Assembly: GCA_016756855.1 (NCBI GenBank)
Contig: JAESPD010000017.1
Span: 1-64,000, forward strand
Reading direction: 5' to 3'
From: a gamma proteobacterium endosymbiont of Lamellibrachia anaximandri
GTDB lineage: Bacteria; Pseudomonadota; Gammaproteobacteria; Chromatiales; Chromatiaceae
DNA length: 64,000 nucleotides
The stretch's first letter is position 1, and each line of letters starts with the position of its first letter. The position numbers and the translations under genes were made by a program. The notes under the pieces were generated by a model. It did not search any database and was not told the origin of the DNA. It saw only the letters and a program-made list of their open reading frames with translations. Positions 26,638 through 35,512 of this stretch are shown piece by piece.

Positions 26638-26970
26638 TCACCAGCGAAACAGCACCCACTGAGGTACAGAGACGTTGGTGGGATCACTGCCCCGTGAGTC
26701 GAATTCCCCATCGCCGTCCCGGTCGAGCATATAGTAGGGTGGGCCAAGTTGAGGCACGACCTTGACCATATAGAGCAGACCGTTGACCCGGTATTCGTAG
26801 AGGGTGCCCTCTTCCTTCTTGATGATGGTGACATCCGGTTCCAGGGTCTCACCACTGACAACAGGCGGTGGGATGTCTGGTGGTTCAGGCGCGGCAGAGG
26901 GTTCAGCGGCCATTGATTGGAAGGAAAAAACGGTCGAGCCTGCAAAGAGTAGAACCAGCAGTTTATTCAT
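26638..26970 (-). CDS. DUF2782 periplasmic protein
   Basis: The 110-residue product has an N-terminal signal peptide (MNKLLVLLFAGSTVFSFQSMAA), a proline-rich linker and a compact domain (PDVTIIKKEEGTLYEYRVNG ... PPYYMLDRDGDGEFDSRG). This matches the DUF2782 family of gammaproteobacteria. The function is unknown. The start at 26,970 is preferred over upstream ATGs because AGGAG lies six bases before it. The LOG gene is 50 bases upstream in the same direction, so the two may be co-transcribed. Confidence 0.88.
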   Translation of the reverse strand: MNKLLVLLFAGSTVFSFQSMAAEPSAAPEPPDIPPPVVSGETLEPDVTIIKKEEGTLYEYRVNGLLYMVKVVPQLGPPYYMLDRDGDGEFDSRGSDPTNVSVPQWVLFRW

Positions 26971-27020
26971 TGTCATCTCCTGGGGCCTGTAAATATTATG
27001 CGGATACCCATAGATGGGCA

Positions 27021-27746
27021 CTAGAGTTCAAGCAGCATCTCCTGCTCTTCCGCTGAAGGCTCGAAGCCGCGGCTCTCATAGTGCGCAAAGATAGCATCCA
27101 CCACCTCTTGCGGCTCGTTACAGACCTGCACCAGATCGAGGTCGGAGGGTGAAATGGTACCGGCTTCACAAAGTGAACCGCGAAACCAGTCCAGCAAACC
27201 CTGCCAGAATTTGTCATCCACCAGGATAATCGGGATCTCCCTGGTCTTGCGGGTCTGCACCAGGGTCAGGATCTCCGCCATCTCATCCAGGGTGCCGAAG
27301 CCGCCGGGCATGACCACATAGGCGGAAGCGTATTTTACGAACATCACCTTTCTGGAGAAAAAGTGTTTGAAGTTGAGGGAGATATCCTGATAGGGGTTGC
27401 CCACCTGCTCCATCGGAAGCTGGATGTTCAGGCCGATACTGGTTGAGTTTCCCTCGAAAGCCCCTTTGTTGGCAGCCTCCATGATGCCGGGGCCACCGCC
27501 GCTGACTACCGAGAAACCGCTGTCGGAGAGGCGTCGTGCAATCTCTTCCGCCAGGGCATAGTGCGGGTGGCTGCGGGGGGTGCGGGCGGAGCCGAAGAAA
27601 CTCACCGAGGGCCGGATTTGTCCCAACTGCTCGAACCCTTCCACGAATTCGGCCATGATCTGAAAAACCCGCCAGGATTCACGGGTCAACTGTTTTTCCG
27701 CCAGTGGCCGGGTCTTGGAACGCCGGTCTTTGATCTGGATGCTCAT
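27021..27746 (-). CDS. LOG family nucleotide phosphoribohydrolase
   Basis: This 241-residue Rossmann-fold protein of the TIGR00730 family has GGGPGIMEAANKGA and the active-site motif PGGFGTLDE. These enzymes cut nucleoside 5'-monophosphates to the free base and ribose 5-phosphate; in plants and some bacteria this releases cytokinin. An N-terminal extension of about 50 residues precedes the core, as in the longer bacterial type. In a bacterium of this sort a role in nucleotide salvage is more likely than hormone production. Confidence 0.92.
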   Translation of the reverse strand: MSIQIKDRRSKTRPLAEKQLTRESWRVFQIMAEFVEGFEQLGQIRPSVSFFGSARTPRSHPHYALAEEIARRLSDSGFSVVSGGGPGIMEAANKGAFEGNSTSIGLNIQLPMEQVGNPYQDISLNFKHFFSRKVMFVKYASAYVVMPGGFGTLDEMAEILTLVQTRKTREIPIILVDDKFWQGLLDWFRGSLCEAGTISPSDLDLVQVCNEPQEVVDAIFAHYESRGFEPSAEEQEMLLEL

Positions 27747-27900
27747 GACTTGCCCGATATCTATATAGTGGAAAGGAAGGAGGCAGTCATCATATCAAGG
27801 TCACGAAACAGATGCTTGCATGGTTGCAATGGCAAAATGCTCTGCGTACTCTTCTCGACCACACAGCGCCTGCTCAATTCCTAAACTTCCTGGCAACAAG

Positions 27901-29907
27901 ATGTCTGACCTGAATTCCGGCCAACGAGATGCCGTTCGTTATGTCGATGGCCCCCTGCTGGTGCTCGCCGGAGCGGGTAGTGGCAAGACACGGGTAATCA
28001 CCACCAAGATCGCCTATCTGGTTGAGCAGTGCGGCTATAATCCGCGCAGCATCACTGCTGTCACCTTCACCAACAAGGCGGCGCGGGAGATGAAGGCGCG
28101 CGTGGGCAAACAGCTTGGCGGAAAAGCGGGCAGCGGGCTGAATATCTCCACCTTCCATACCTTGGGGCTGAATATCCTGCGCCGGGAGCTGAAGCGGCTC
28201 GGCTACAAACCCGGCTTCTCCATCTTCGACGACCAGGACAGCGCCACCCTGCTGAAGGATCTGCTGAAGCGCCAGAGCAGCGGGGACGAGGCGGTGGTCT
28301 CCAGTGCCCAGTGGCGTATCTCGGAGTGGAAGAATGATCTGATCAGCCCGGAATCAGCGCTCAGTCAGGCGGAAGACGACCTGGAAGTCGGCAATGCACG
28401 GCTCTTTGCCGAATATCAGCGCCATCTCAAGGCCTACAATGCGGTCGATTTCGACGACCTGATATTGCTGCCGGTACAGCTTTTTCGGGATCATCCAGAT
28501 GCCCTCGACGAGTGGCAGAACCGCATCCGCTATCTGTTGGTGGACGAGTATCAGGACACCAACCTGGCCCAGTATGAGCTGGTCAAACAGCTGGTAGGTG
28601 TACAGGCGAGGTTTACTGTAGTGGGTGACGATGACCAGTCGATCTACGCCTGGCGTGGTGCCCGGCCGGAGAACCTGGCGCAGTTGAAGGCGGACTTTCC
28701 GATCCTCAAGGTCACCAAGCTGGAGCAGAACTACCGCTCCAGCGGCCGCATTCTGAAGGCGGCGAACCATCTGATCGCCAACAATCCCCACGTCTTCGAA
28801 AAACGTCTCTGGAGCGCGCTGGGACCGGGAGACCCGCTGCGGGTATTGGAGTGTCGCAGTGAGGAGCATGAAGCGGAGCGGGTGGTTTCTGAGATCCTGC
28901 ACCACAAATTCAGCAACCGCTGCAGCCATGGCGACTACGCGATTCTCTATCGCGGCAACTACCAGGCACGTGTCTTTGAAAAGGCGCTACGCACCCACAA
29001 CATTCCCTATTTTCTTAGTGGCGGAACCTCCTTCTTCTCCCGGACCGAGGTGAAAGATGCGATGGCCTATCTGCGGTTGCTGGCGAATCCGGATGACGAC
29101 ACAGCCTTTCTGCGTATCGTCAACACTCCGCGCCGGGAGATAGGTCCCTCCACCCTGGAAAAGCTGGGTGGTTACGCCCAGCAGCGTGAGGTCGGCATGT
29201 TGGCGGCCTGCGACGAACTGGGCTTGCAGACCCAGCTTTCAAGTCGCCCGCTGGAACGTCTGCAAAGCTTCTCGCGGATGATCGATCACTTTGCCCGTCG
29301 CGCCGAAAACGAAAATCCGGTGAAGGTGATTCGCAGTCTGATCCTGGAAATTCAGTACGAGGATTGGGTGCGGGAGAACAGCAGCAGCGATGCGGTGAGT
29401 GAAAGGCGCATGGGCAACGTCAACGACCTGCTGGAGTGGCTCAATGCTTTACAGAATGGCGAGTTGCAGGAGAAGACCCTGGCGGAGATGGTCAACCACC
29501 TGACCCTGATGGATGTGCTGGAGCGCCAGAATGAGGAGGAGGTGGGTGAGCAGGTCCACCTGATGACCCTGCACGCGGCCAAGGGGCTGGAGTTTCCCCA
29601 CGTCTTCCTGGTCGGTATGGAGGAGGAGTTGCTGCCCCACCGTACCAGCATCGAGGATGAGAATATCGAAGAGGAGCGGCGTCTCGCCTACGTCGGCATC
29701 ACCCGCGCCCAGCGCAGCCTGACCATGACCTATGCGGCGAAACGCAAACGCTTCGGAGAGATCATCCGTTGCGAACCCAGCCGGTTCCTGCAGGAGTTGC
29801 CGGAAGACGATCTGGTGTGGGAGGGGAAGAAGAGCAAGCTGTCGAAAGAGGAGAAGCAGGAGCGTGGCACTGCGCATCTGGCCAACCTCAAGTCGATGCT
29901 TACCTGA
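27901..29907 (+). CDS. rep: ATP-dependent DNA helicase Rep
   Basis: This 668-residue superfamily 1A helicase is close to E. coli Rep in length. Rep moves 3'-5' on single-stranded DNA and clears proteins ahead of the replication fork. Motifs: LAGAGSGKTRVI (Walker A, about residue 23), VDEYQDTN, GDDDQSIYAWRGA, HLMTLHAAKGLEFPHVF and RRLAYVGITRAQ. ATG at 27,901 matches the family start; upstream in-frame codons add unrelated sequence. The gene is monocistronic and is followed by a palindromic repeat. Confidence 0.95.
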   Translation: MSDLNSGQRDAVRYVDGPLLVLAGAGSGKTRVITTKIAYLVEQCGYNPRSITAVTFTNKAAREMKARVGKQLGGKAGSGLNISTFHTLGLNILRRELKRLGYKPGFSIFDDQDSATLLKDLLKRQSSGDEAVVSSAQWRISEWKNDLISPESALSQAEDDLEVGNARLFAEYQRHLKAYNAVDFDDLILLPVQLFRDHPDALDEWQNRIRYLLVDEYQDTNLAQYELVKQLVGVQARFTVVGDDDQSIYAWRGARPENLAQLKADFPILKVTKLEQNYRSSGRILKAANHLIANNPHVFEKRLWSALGPGDPLRVLECRSEEHEAERVVSEILHHKFSNRCSHGDYAILYRGNYQARVFEKALRTHNIPYFLSGGTSFFSRTEVKDAMAYLRLLANPDDDTAFLRIVNTPRREIGPSTLEKLGGYAQQREVGMLAACDELGLQTQLSSRPLERLQSFSRMIDHFARRAENENPVKVIRSLILEIQYEDWVRENSSSDAVSERRMGNVNDLLEWLNALQNGELQEKTLAEMVNHLTLMDVLERQNEEEVGEQVHLMTLHAAKGLEFPHVFLVGMEEELLPHRTSIEDENIEEERRLAYVGITRAQRSLTMTYAAKRKRFGEIIRCEPSRFLQELPEDDLVWEGKKSKLSKEEKQERGTAHLANLKSMLT

Positions 29908-29915
29908 GCCGGGAG

Positions 29916-29945
29916 GGGGACGGAGTCAAATTTGACTTCGTCCCC
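29916..29945. repeat. REP-like 30-bp palindrome after rep
   Basis: GGGGACGGAGTCAAA and TTTGACTTCGTCCCC are inverted copies differing at one base (a G-U pair in RNA). The element starts nine bases after the rep stop codon and has the same ends as the 30-bp element at 3,861. It has no T-run, so it is called a dispersed palindrome rather than a terminator. Confidence 0.6.
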
Positions 29946-30031
29946 TGTGCGCTAGATTTGGCTTCCGCCTTGTGTAGACCACCAAGAGGCTACGGGCGGA
30001 CTCTTGGTTAAAAAAGCCGCTGAAATCAGGC

Positions 30032-30544
30032 TTACTGTTTGCTCAGCCAATCTGCAATGGTCTCTATTTCGGTATCAGAGACACCTGCAATGATTCCCTT
30101 CATGATAATCGACTGGCCGTTGTTACGGGCGCCGTTTTTGATGTCCTTCATCTGCGCTACGAGGTAGGCAGGACTCTGTCCGGCCAGCGTGGGGTAGATC
30201 GGCATTATGGTCGTTTTGCCATCTGGCCCATGACAGCCTGCACAGCCTTTGGCGGCATAGAGAGCGGCACCATCAGATCCACCGGCAGCCGGTGCGGGAG
30301 CAGCTGCTGGGGCGGGTGCCGGGGCAGCTGCGGGGGCAGGAGCTGGTGTAGCCGCAGGAGCAGCAGCGACCGGAGCTGGGGTAGCAGCCGGTGCAGGCTG
30401 TCCCTCAATGGCAACTGTACCGACCGGCTTGATCCGGGACAGCACATCATCACGGTCATCAGCCATTACCTGGTTTGCGGAAACCAGGACCATGGCTCCA
30501 GCCAGCGCAATACTCATCGGGGCGGCAAACTTATTCACAGGCAT
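30032..30544 (-). CDS. c5-type cytochrome c with Ala/Pro-rich linker
   Basis: The 170-residue exported protein has a signal peptide (residues 1-28, cut near VMADD), an unusual low-complexity Ala-Pro stretch of about 40 residues, and one heme-c domain with CAGCH. The likely axial Met is in SIIMKGIIAG. It resembles cytochrome c5/c555 electron carriers of the periplasm. The linker may tether or space the heme domain, for example when the signal helix stays in the membrane. GGAGG precedes the chosen start; a GTG three codons later is an alternative. Partner oxidase or reductase genes are not nearby. Confidence 0.9.
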   Translation of the reverse strand: MPVNKFAAPMSIALAGAMVLVSANQVMADDRDDVLSRIKPVGTVAIEGQPAPAATPAPVAAAPAATPAPAPAAAPAPAPAAAPAPAAGGSDGAALYAAKGCAGCHGPDGKTTIMPIYPTLAGQSPAYLVAQMKDIKNGARNNGQSIIMKGIIAGVSDTEIETIADWLSKQ

Positions 30545-30686
30545 CTTCCTCCACAAAAGGATTCAATCAATGGTCCGCTGTCGCGAGCCCAGTATTAGTA
30601 AATCAGCGAATTATACAGGCCGGAAGAGAAAAGCGCGAACCGGCATAGACGCACACTTGGGGGGCGGGTAAAATACGCGGTCTTTA

Positions 30687-30763
30687 GCGCCCGTAGCTCA
30701 GCTGGATAGAGTACCGCCCTCCGAAGGCGGGGGTCACAGGTTCAAATCCTGTCGGGCGCGCCA
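30687..30763 (+). tRNA. tRNA-Arg (anticodon CCG)
   Basis: This is a complete 77-base cloverleaf. The acceptor GCGCCCG pairs with CGGGCGC, the anticodon stem CCGCC/GGCGG holds loop CTCCGAA (anticodon CCG, reading CGG), the T-arm contains GGTTCAAATCC, and CCA is encoded at 30,761-30,763. Confidence 0.97.
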
Positions 30764-30769
30764 TATTAC

Positions 30770-30802
30770 AGAAAAGCCACCCACCGGGGTGGCTTTTCTG
30801 TT
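30770..30802 (+). terminator. Rho-independent terminator after tRNA-Arg
   Basis: AGAAAAGCCACCC pairs with GGGTGGCTTTTCT around an ACCG loop, seven bases after the tRNA CCA end, and a short T-rich stretch follows. Confidence 0.88.
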
Positions 30803-31064
30803 TCTGAAGGGCGGCTTCTCTGAAATGTGATGAACGCAGGGGGCGCTCTTCTGCCAGAGCGGGTATCGGGGTTGTCAGCCACTCCCTTGCTGACACTTTG
30901 TCGCTGAAAACCATCGAGGTCTGCCGACAGATCCTGAGTGTATCGGGCGAGACCCCTTTGTCACATCGAAGGAACACACAAGGGTATTTCAGTATGTAGT
31001 CCTCCTGCTATCTGCCCTTCGCTGGGCTGTTGGTTCAAAGCACCGCCTTTTCCTCTGTCCCGGA

Positions 31065-31337
31065 TTATTCAATATTCAAAGCCGACATATCCACGCCGGC
31101 AGCGATGAGGTAGTCACGCAGGTGGTGGATATCCTGCTTGCTGTAGGTGCTGCTGTGGTGGGGACGATGCAAAGTGCCTTCCACGCCATTCAGGATAATC
31201 CGCATGCGCGCGCCGTGGCCCGCCTGGATGTCGGCTCCAAGGTGTCGCAGCAATGATTCAATGTCCCGCCAATGGATATTGCCGCTGGCAGGCCCCTGGA
31301 GAATTGCATGCAGAATGCGCGAATGTTTTTGACTCAT
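31065..31337 (-). CDS. HicA-like toxin, apparently orphan
   Basis: The 90-residue protein resembles HicA mRNA-binding toxins with a double-stranded-RNA-binding-like fold. It has an N-terminal helix, WRDIESLLRHLGADI, and a GTLHRPHH segment holding the His expected in the catalytic site. No HicB antitoxin gene is found on either side: the 300 bp downstream hold only the terminator and no convincing frame. It may have lost toxicity or be controlled from elsewhere. Confidence 0.7.
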   Translation of the reverse strand: MSQKHSRILHAILQGPASGNIHWRDIESLLRHLGADIQAGHGARMRIILNGVEGTLHRPHHSSTYSKQDIHHLRDYLIAAGVDMSALNIE

Positions 31338-31415
31338 AGCGCCTGAGTATAAAACAGAGTTGGTTGTTGCGCTGATCTGGTGATACGAAACACGCTGTCA
31401 AATATTGGGAAAATC

Positions 31416-31442
31416 TTAAGTTTCCCCCTTCATTGACGCTAA
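31416..31442 (+). promoter_or_regulatory. Sigma-28 (FliA)-type promoter of the chemoreceptor gene
   Basis: TTAAGTTT, an 11-base spacer and GACGCTAA match the motility consensus TAAAGTTT-N11-GCCGATAA at 7 of 8 and 6 of 8 positions. The -10 box ends 40 bases before the receptor start codon. Confidence 0.7.
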
Positions 31443-31482
31443 ACCCCTCAGTTGTCCGGTTTTTACTAAAAAGAAGCGTCTC

Positions 31483-34400
31483 ATGAAGGTCAATCTTCCA
31501 GTTACTGATAACGAGCGGGTCATGCGAGATGGTCAGACGATCGTCTCCAAGACAGATTTGAAGGGAATCATCACCTTTGCCAACCAGGATTTTATCGATA
31601 TCAGTGGCTTCACTGAGGCTGAGCTGATCGGGAAAAATCACAACATCGTTCGTCATCCGGATGTGCCATCCGGCGCGTTCGGGGATCTGTGGCAGACCCT
31701 CAAGGCAGGACGTCCCTGGACGGGAATTGTAAAAAACCGCTGCAAAAACGGCGACTTCTACTGGGTGGAAGCCAACGTGACCCCCATTTTTGAAGAGGGT
31801 GAGATTGCCGGCTATCTTTCCGTACGCAACAAACCCAGTCGCGAGCAGATTTCGGCGGCGGAAAACGTCTACAAACTGGGGGAGGAAGGCAAGGTCAGCC
31901 TCCGAGAGGGCAGTGTAATCCGCTCGGCCTGGCGCGATCGGCTCAACCTGTTTCGTCGTTTCAGCGTTTTAAAGAAGCTGATGGTGGTTTCGGCCATTCC
32001 TATTATTGCGGTCATCCTGTTTGCTTCCGTTTTGATTCTGGACAGATGGCAGGCGCTGCAAATTGTGGAGACAGAGCAGCTCGGCACGGAACACCTGGCC
32101 TATCTGAAACAGACCCTGCTGCACATTGCGGACCACCGCAGCCAAAGTACCGCGTACCTGGCCGGTGATGATGGGGCCGGTGAGGGCCTTGATGCGCTGG
32201 ATAATCAGATTTCGGATGATCTCGTCAAGATCCGGCAACTTGTGGGTCAGCATCAGAATCGCTTCCAATTGGAGGAAAATCTGGAGGGACTGGAAAGTTA
32301 CTGGGAAGAGATTCGCGAAGGGTATAGAGATCATGACCCGGCCGAGAATGTCTTCATACATACTGAACTTCAGTCTGATCTGGTGCAGATGTTCCGCCTG
32401 CTGGGCAAACATTCCGGGCTGAAGCAGGATCCAAATGTGAACACTCAGAATTGGAGTGTCCTGCTCATCGAACTGCTGCCGCAGATGGCGGATTTTCTGA
32501 GTCAATCTCAATCCATCGTAACGGCACTGCAGGCAAGTGGGGAGTTGGATGAAGAGAGTGAATCCGAACTGACCAATACTTTCTACAGTTTGACGATCCT
32601 GGATGAGCGTTTCAGAAGGCTGCTGGAGGAGACGGCAGCGAACACCCCCGGACTGGAAGAGAAAACAGCGACACCTTTTGGTGAGTACAAGTACGCATCC
32701 TCCGGACTCCTGCCGGCAATGCAGGAACTCATGGCGAACAAGGTGTTGACCGGTGAGGAGTCCGGCGTCTCTCCAGAGGATTTTTCCAACCGCTCGGTGC
32801 AGGGAATAGATGGCCTTTTTCAGCTGTTCGACATCGGAGTGGAGCAGATCTATGCGGGCCTGAGTTTGCATGAAGAGGAGGCGTTAAAGGTTGTATATGT
32901 TGCAGTGGGTGCAGCGCTGTTCATCGTGCTTGCCACAATCCTCATCAGCTATTTTCTGCTGCGCAGAAGCGTGGCCATCCCACTCCAGGAGACACTGAAG
33001 ATCTTTCGCCATATCAGTTCCGGTGAATATCACAACAGGATTGAACCGACCTCGGAAGATGAGATCAGCAATGTGCTGCGCGGCCTGAAGGCAATGCAGA
33101 TCAAGCTCGGCTTCGATATCACAGAGGCCGAACGCCGGGCAGACGAGGCCCTGCGGATTCAAACGGCGCTGGACAATGTCTCCAGCAGCGTGATGGTTGC
33201 GGACAGGGATCACAACATCATCTACATCAACAGAGCTGCGCAGAAACTGTTCCATGATGTTGAGAAGGAGGTCCTGACGGAGATCTCTGATTTTTCAGCC
33301 GAGGCTATCACCGGCACAAGTATCGATCGCTTCCACAAGCATCCGGAGCAGCAACGCCAGTTACTTGACCAGTTGACCACCACAGATCGGTCCCGGATCA
33401 ACATCGGCAGTCGTATCTTTGACCTTGCAACCAGTCCGGTCATGGATGATGAGGGCGAACGGCAGGGTACTGCAGCTGAGTGGAGTGATGTCACCGAACA
33501 GGTCCAGGTTGAAGAGGAAGTGGCCGATGTTGTCGCAGGCGTGGTGCAGGGAGAGCTACAGCAGCACATCGATCTTGAAGGCAAACATGGATTCATGAGG
33601 AGCCTTGGCACGGGTATCAACAAGCTTACCCAGGTTGTCGCGGAGAGTGTTTCAGAGATGGAGGCGGTCCTCGGTTCTCTTTCCGATGGTGATCTGACCC
33701 GTAAACTCAGTGATGAGAGTGAGGGGGCTTTTGGGCGTTTGGCTGAAGCGGCAAACCGGACGGTCGACAAGCTCAGAAACATGGTTCAGGAGATCCATTC
33801 CTCCGCCGATGCCATCACCCAATCCACCTCTGAGATTGCCTCCGGTAGCACGGAGATGTCCCGGCGCGCAGAAACACAGGCCTCAAGCCTGGAAGAGACC
33901 GCTGCCAGCATGGAGGAGTTGACCGGCACGGTGCAGCAAAATGCAGAAAATGCCTCTGTCGCCAATCAACTGGCAATTGCGGGCAGAAGTGTCGGAGAAC
34001 AGGGTGGCGAAGTGGTGACCCGTACTGTCCATGCGATGGAAGAGATCAGCCAGTCAAGCAGCAAGATCGCCAACATCATTGGGGTTATCGATGAGATCGC
34101 CTTCCAGACCAATCTGCTGGCACTCAACGCTTCGGTGGAGGCAGCGCGCGCGGGAGAGAAGGGACGCGGCTTTGCCGTGGTGGCAACCGAGGTGAGAAAC
34201 CTGGCTCAGCGCAGTGCCACTGCTGCCGGGGAGATCAAGACGCTGATCAAGGACAGCGAAGAGAAGGTGGCAACAGGCGCTGATCTGGTCACCAAATCAG
34301 GGGAGACCCTGAGAGAGATGATTGACGCTATGAAAAAGGTCGGCGATGTGGTCTCCGAGATTGCAGCTGCCAGTACAGAGCAGGCGGAGGGCATTCGGCA

Positions 34401-34545
34401 GGTAAACCAGGCTGTCATCCAGCTGGACGACAGCACGCAACAGAATGCGGCGCTGAGTGAAGAGACCTCGGCGGCCAGTCAATCCCTCGATGACCAAGCC
34501 AAGCGACTGGTGGAGTTGGTAAGCAACTTTTCTCTACCAGGGTAA
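31483..34545 (+). CDS. Methyl-accepting chemotaxis protein with two PAS domains
   Basis: This 1,020-residue chemoreceptor has an Aer-like cytoplasmic PAS at about 15-130 (FANQDFIDISGFTEAELIGK), a transmembrane helix at about 166-187, an all-helical periplasmic region of about 280 residues, and a second transmembrane helix at about 470-493. HAMP, a second PAS (about 560-670), a further HAMP-like segment and the signalling hairpin follow. The hairpin tip ([20 protein letters not shown]) lies near 870. A PAS domain before the first membrane helix is unusual and suggests combined energy/redox and external sensing. It is expected to work through CheA/CheW, encoded elsewhere. A sigma-28-like promoter precedes it. 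Confidence 0.93.
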   Translation: MKVNLPVTDNERVMRDGQTIVSKTDLKGIITFANQDFIDISGFTEAELIGKNHNIVRHPDVPSGAFGDLWQTLKAGRPWTGIVKNRCKNGDFYWVEANVTPIFEEGEIAGYLSVRNKPSREQISAAENVYKLGEEGKVSLREGSVIRSAWRDRLNLFRRFSVLKKLMVVSAIPIIAVILFASVLILDRWQALQIVETEQLGTEHLAYLKQTLLHIADHRSQSTAYLAGDDGAGEGLDALDNQISDDLVKIRQLVGQHQNRFQLEENLEGLESYWEEIREGYRDHDPAENVFIHTELQSDLVQMFRLLGKHSGLKQDPNVNTQNWSVLLIELLPQMADFLSQSQSIVTALQASGELDEESESELTNTFYSLTILDERFRRLLEETAANTPGLEEKTATPFGEYKYASSGLLPAMQELMANKVLTGEESGVSPEDFSNRSVQGIDGLFQLFDIGVEQIYAGLSLHEEEALKVVYVAVGAALFIVLATILISYFLLRRSVAIPLQETLKIFRHISSGEYHNRIEPTSEDEISNVLRGLKAMQIKLGFDITEAERRADEALRIQTALDNVSSSVMVADRDHNIIYINRAAQKLFHDVEKEVLTEISDFSAEAITGTSIDRFHKHPEQQRQLLDQLTTTDRSRINIGSRIFDLATSPVMDDEGERQGTAAEWSDVTEQVQVEEEVADVVAGVVQGELQQHIDLEGKHGFMRSLGTGINKLTQVVAESVSEMEAVLGSLSDGDLTRKLSDESEGAFGRLAEAANRTVDKLRNMVQEIHSSADAITQSTSEIASGSTEMSRRAETQASSLEETAASMEELTGTVQQNAENASVANQLAIAGRSVGEQGGEVVTRTVHAMEEISQSSSKIANIIGVIDEIAFQTNLLALNASVEAARAGEKGRGFAVVATEVRNLAQRSATAAGEIKTLIKDSEEKVATGADLVTKSGETLREMIDAMKKVGDVVSEIAAASTEQAEGIRQVNQAVIQLDDSTQQNAALSEETSAASQSLDDQAKRLVELVSNFSLPG

Positions 34546-34578
34546 TCATCCGGTAGAGTGCTGCCGATGCAATAGCCC

Positions 34579-34605
34579 TAAAGGAAATATGAGTATAGCC
34601 GATAC
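34579..34605 (+). promoter_or_regulatory. Sigma-28-type promoter of the PstS-like gene
   Basis: TAAAGGAA, an 11-base spacer and GCCGATAC match the sigma-28 consensus (5 of 8 and 7 of 8). The -10 box ends 47 bases before the start codon at 34,653. Confidence 0.65.
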
Positions 34606-34652
34606 CCCCTGTATATCTGAAAAATTGCGCTATCCCGCGCAGGAAGGAAACA

Positions 34653-35417
34653 ATGAAGACAGCATTTGTGGCACTAACAGGATTACTTGCTAGCTTTTCC
34701 ATTACTGCGGGTACCATCAACTACGAAGGCTCTTCCACGATCGGAAAATTCATATCCGATGCCGACAAGGTCTACGTGGGATCCTCGTTCAAGGTCAATG
34801 ATGATAGCGAAAGTCTGGGTGGCGAGCAGTGTGCTACCTGGGATACCTGTGAGCTTGGCGGAGTCGCCCGCATGGTCGATCCCAGTGCGCTGGATCAGGG
34901 CGTTCATGCGGTGATGATCGGCAAAGACGCTATTACTGCGGTGGTCAATATTCGTAACCCGGTGACCCGGCTTTCCAAAACGCAACTCAGAGATGTGTTC
35001 AGCGGGAAGATTAAGAACTGGAAAGCGCTGGGAGGGGACGATCTGATGATCAAGCCCTATATCGTCAAACCCGCTTCCGCCACTCGTCATGTGTTCCAGG
35101 AAAAAGTGATGGGTGGCATCGAATATTCGGGGAGTGCTGTGGTCTCTCCCGACAGAAAGATTGTTGCCCGGGTGATTCATGAACGGGGCGCCATTGGTCA
35201 GATCAGTCTGGCCTTTCTCAAGAGCATTAAAAGGATTGCCGTAATCTCTGTCGATGGCGAAAAGCCGGCATTGGATAATCCTAACTACCCGGTTACCCGT
35301 GAACTCAATCTGGTCACCCACGGCGAGCCTACCGGTGAGATCAAAAAATTTATTGAATGGACGCTCTCGCCTGAGGGCCAGAGTGTGGTGCGTCAACGCT
35401 TTGTTGGCGTGAAATGA
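34653..35417 (+). CDS. PstS-like periplasmic binding protein
   Basis: The 254-residue exported protein has a signal peptide (MKTAFVALTGLLASFSITAG) followed by a phosphate-binding-protein-like fold. NYEGSSTIGKFI resembles the Ser/Thr anion loop, and TRLSKTQLRDVFSGKIKNWK is the usual core of the family. It is shorter than transport-type PstS (about 320) and has a CATWDTC pair that could form a disulfide. No pst transporter genes are near. It lies between two chemoreceptors and has its own sigma-28-like promoter, so a role as a soluble ligand-presenting partner for a receptor is plausible but unproven. Confidence 0.8.
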   Translation: MKTAFVALTGLLASFSITAGTINYEGSSTIGKFISDADKVYVGSSFKVNDDSESLGGEQCATWDTCELGGVARMVDPSALDQGVHAVMIGKDAITAVVNIRNPVTRLSKTQLRDVFSGKIKNWKALGGDDLMIKPYIVKPASATRHVFQEKVMGGIEYSGSAVVSPDRKIVARVIHERGAIGQISLAFLKSIKRIAVISVDGEKPALDNPNYPVTRELNLVTHGEPTGEIKKFIEWTLSPEGQSVVRQRFVGVK

Positions 35418-35512
35418 GAAAGTCAGAATCTAGCACAAGCATGCCCAGTGCTATTTTGACAGTTGGATGATTTGGAAACTCAAGGAACGAGAAAAATTGC
35501 CTTGAGATAACC

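Noticed and set aside
30687-31337. A genomic island integrated at tRNA-Arg
   Set aside because: No integrase or repeated tRNA 3' end was found; a normal terminator follows the tRNA.
34547-34605. A phosphate (PHO box) operator before the PstS-like gene
   Set aside because: No tandem CTGTCAT-like repeats were found; the sigma-28-like match is better.
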